Assembly (NCBI GenBank): GCA_963755335.1
Contig: CAVWJW010000008.1
Coordinates: 62,001-126,000, forward strand
Reading direction: 5' to 3'
DNA from: UBA10649 sp963755335
GTDB lineage: Bacteria > Actinomycetota > Actinomycetes > S36-B12
Length of the DNA: 64,000 nucleotides
Below the pieces are notes generated by a model. That model was not told the DNA's origin. It made no database searches and worked only from the letters and a program-made list of their open reading frames with translations. This document shows, piece by piece, positions 63,209 through 64,000 of this stretch (positions are counted from its first letter, which is position 1; each line of letters starts with the position of its first letter). The position numbers and the translations under genes are program-made.

Positions 63209-64000
63209 GTGCGGCAGCATGCGCGGCGAGCGGCAGTCGCCGTGGCGCTTGTGCTCATGGTCTCCGCCACCTCGTCCACGCTCACGGCCGTCGCGGTCCC
63301 GAGTAGGAGCATCGAGCAGGTGCAGGCCGAACTGGCGGACCTGCAGATGAAGGCGGCGACGGCCACCGAGCGATACTCCGCAGCGCAGATCAAGTGGCGG
63401 GACACTCAGCAGCGGTTGGGGCGCATCCGCGACCGCGTCGACAAGGAGAAGGCGACCCTCGCGGTTGCCCGCGCCTCGATCGACGACCTTGCACGCGGGG
63501 TGTACATGTCGGGCGGCATCGACAACTCCCTGCAGGTGCTCCTCGCCGACAACCCCAATGACTTCATCGCGCAGTCGTCTGCCCTCCAGATGGTGGCGAA
63601 GTCGCAGGCCGATCGGCTCCGTCGCAATCAGACGGCGCAGGTCCGGCTGGCGCAGAGCGAGTCGACCCTCGCCGATCAGGAGAACATCGCCCAGGGCGTT
63701 CGCAACGACATGGATGCGGCCAAGAAGCAGGCTGACGCGCGGGTCGCCGACACGCAGCACCTCCTCGCATCCCTTCAGGAGGCCGAGCGGCGCAGGCTCG
63801 CTGCCCTCGAGGCGCTGCAGCGGCAGCAGTCGGCAGCGGCAGCAGCGCGAGCCCGCCAGGCGCTCGCGGCGCTGTCTGCTCGCCTCCCGACGTCGAGTGT
63901 CGATGGCTCGAGCGCATCGGGAGGAGGGTTCGCCGGCGGCACTCGCACGGCGATCGCCATCTCGTACGCGCTGTCCCAGGTCGGCAAGCCGTACTCCTTC
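63209..64000 (+). CDS. NlpC/P60-family cell-wall hydrolase (RipA-like), truncated by window end
   Basis: GTG 63209 opens a signal peptide (AAVAVALVLMVSATSSTLTAVAVP). About 190 residues of coiled coil follow (QVQAELADLQMKAATATERYSAAQIKWRD, then ADRLRRNQTAQVRLAQSESTLADQEN) and a Ser/Gly linker. The frame is open at 64000 in AISYALSQVGKPYSF, the start of an NlpC/P60 domain; the catalytic Cys would follow just outside. Such proteins cleave the D-Glu-DAP peptide bond in peptidoglycan, often during division; the coiled coil is autoinhibitory or FtsEX-regulated in relatives. Confidence 0.9.
   Translation, partial: MRQHARRAAVAVALVLMVSATSSTLTAVAVPSRSIEQVQAELADLQMKAATATERYSAAQIKWRDTQQRLGRIRDRVDKEKATLAVARASIDDLARGVYMSGGIDNSLQVLLADNPNDFIAQSSALQMVAKSQADRLRRNQTAQVRLAQSESTLADQENIAQGVRNDMDAAKKQADARVADTQHLLASLQEAERRRLAALEALQRQQSAAAAARARQALAALSARLPTSSVDGSSASGGGFAGGTRTAIAISYALSQVGKPYSF

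Overview
The window is high-GC actinobacterial DNA (Actinomycetota; lineage below phylum not resolved). The signs are GTG/TTG starts, GAF-ANTAR regulators, otsA/otsB, a deazaflavin (F420)-type Ddn-like nitroreductase, a three-domain LigD with a Lys-rich-tailed Ku, CGNR and ROK regulators, and a coiled-coil plus NlpC/P60 wall hydrolase at the right edge. No rRNA, tRNA, CRISPR array, IS element or prophage was seen.

Layout. 1-4.3 kb: the end of an anSME-type radical SAM protein, a cupin, a hemerythrin, a membrane diguanylate cyclase, an AIM24 protein and an AAA protein with an abnormal Walker A. 4.8-7.4 kb: a three-gene phenolic-lipid operon (type III PKS, ICMT-type methyltransferase, flavin hydroxylase) resembling the Streptomyces srsABC operon. 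7.5-12 kb: two GAF-ANTAR regulators, DoxX and other small membrane proteins, the remnant of an F420-dependent NADP reductase and a secreted Ala/Lys-rich protein. 12-19 kb: otsB-otsA, a UbiA prenyltransferase, a VOC protein, a TetR/SDR divergent pair with a visible operator, TMEM175, a SLATT-like protein and a second hemerythrin. 19-24 kb: polyhydroxyalkanoate (PHA) metabolism (PhaJ-like hydratase, PhaC, PhaZ, acyl-CoA ligase). 24.9-30 kb: a hybrid histidine kinase, a REC-EAL regulator and a broken PAS-GGDEF gene. 30-36 kb: two secreted proteins and an MMPL transporter. 36-39.5 kb: LigD and Ku (non-homologous end joining). 39.6-47.8 kb: small membrane and secreted proteins, KatG, a desaturase, the nitroreductase, and a GGDEF-EAL protein. 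47.9-53.5 kb: DUF805, a membrane pyrophosphatase coupled to a glycosyltransferase, and a ROK repressor with a palindromic operator and a divergent 49-aa ORF. 53.8-64 kb: DUF4232, isochorismatase and GNAT proteins; a sulfide/persulfide-type module with two CsoR/CstR-like operators (TDT transporter, Cys-rich protein, CPVC membrane protein, SQR-like flavoprotein, 47-aa protein); EamA with a CGNR regulator; a He_PIG-repeat secreted protein; and the truncated wall hydrolase.

The most unusual whole-window property is the number of single-base frame disruptions. I count 22 in 15 otherwise well-conserved genes, and 19 of them are net +1 (one extra base). Several of these genes (phaC, katG, MMPL, acyl-CoA ligase, GGDEF-EAL) keep all their catalytic motifs once the frames are joined. 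Residual sequencing or consensus insertions are the likeliest cause, so such genes are annotated at full length with the break position. The PAS-GGDEF gene (two in-frame TAG codons plus a frameshift) and the F420-reductase remnant (internal deletion) look like genuine decay.

The best candidates for under-described biology are the operator-linked sulfur module at 55.6-59.0 kb, the pyrophosphatase with a lipobox-like N-terminus coupled to a glycosyltransferase, and two small ORFs missed by length cut-offs, both at divergent regulator promoters.
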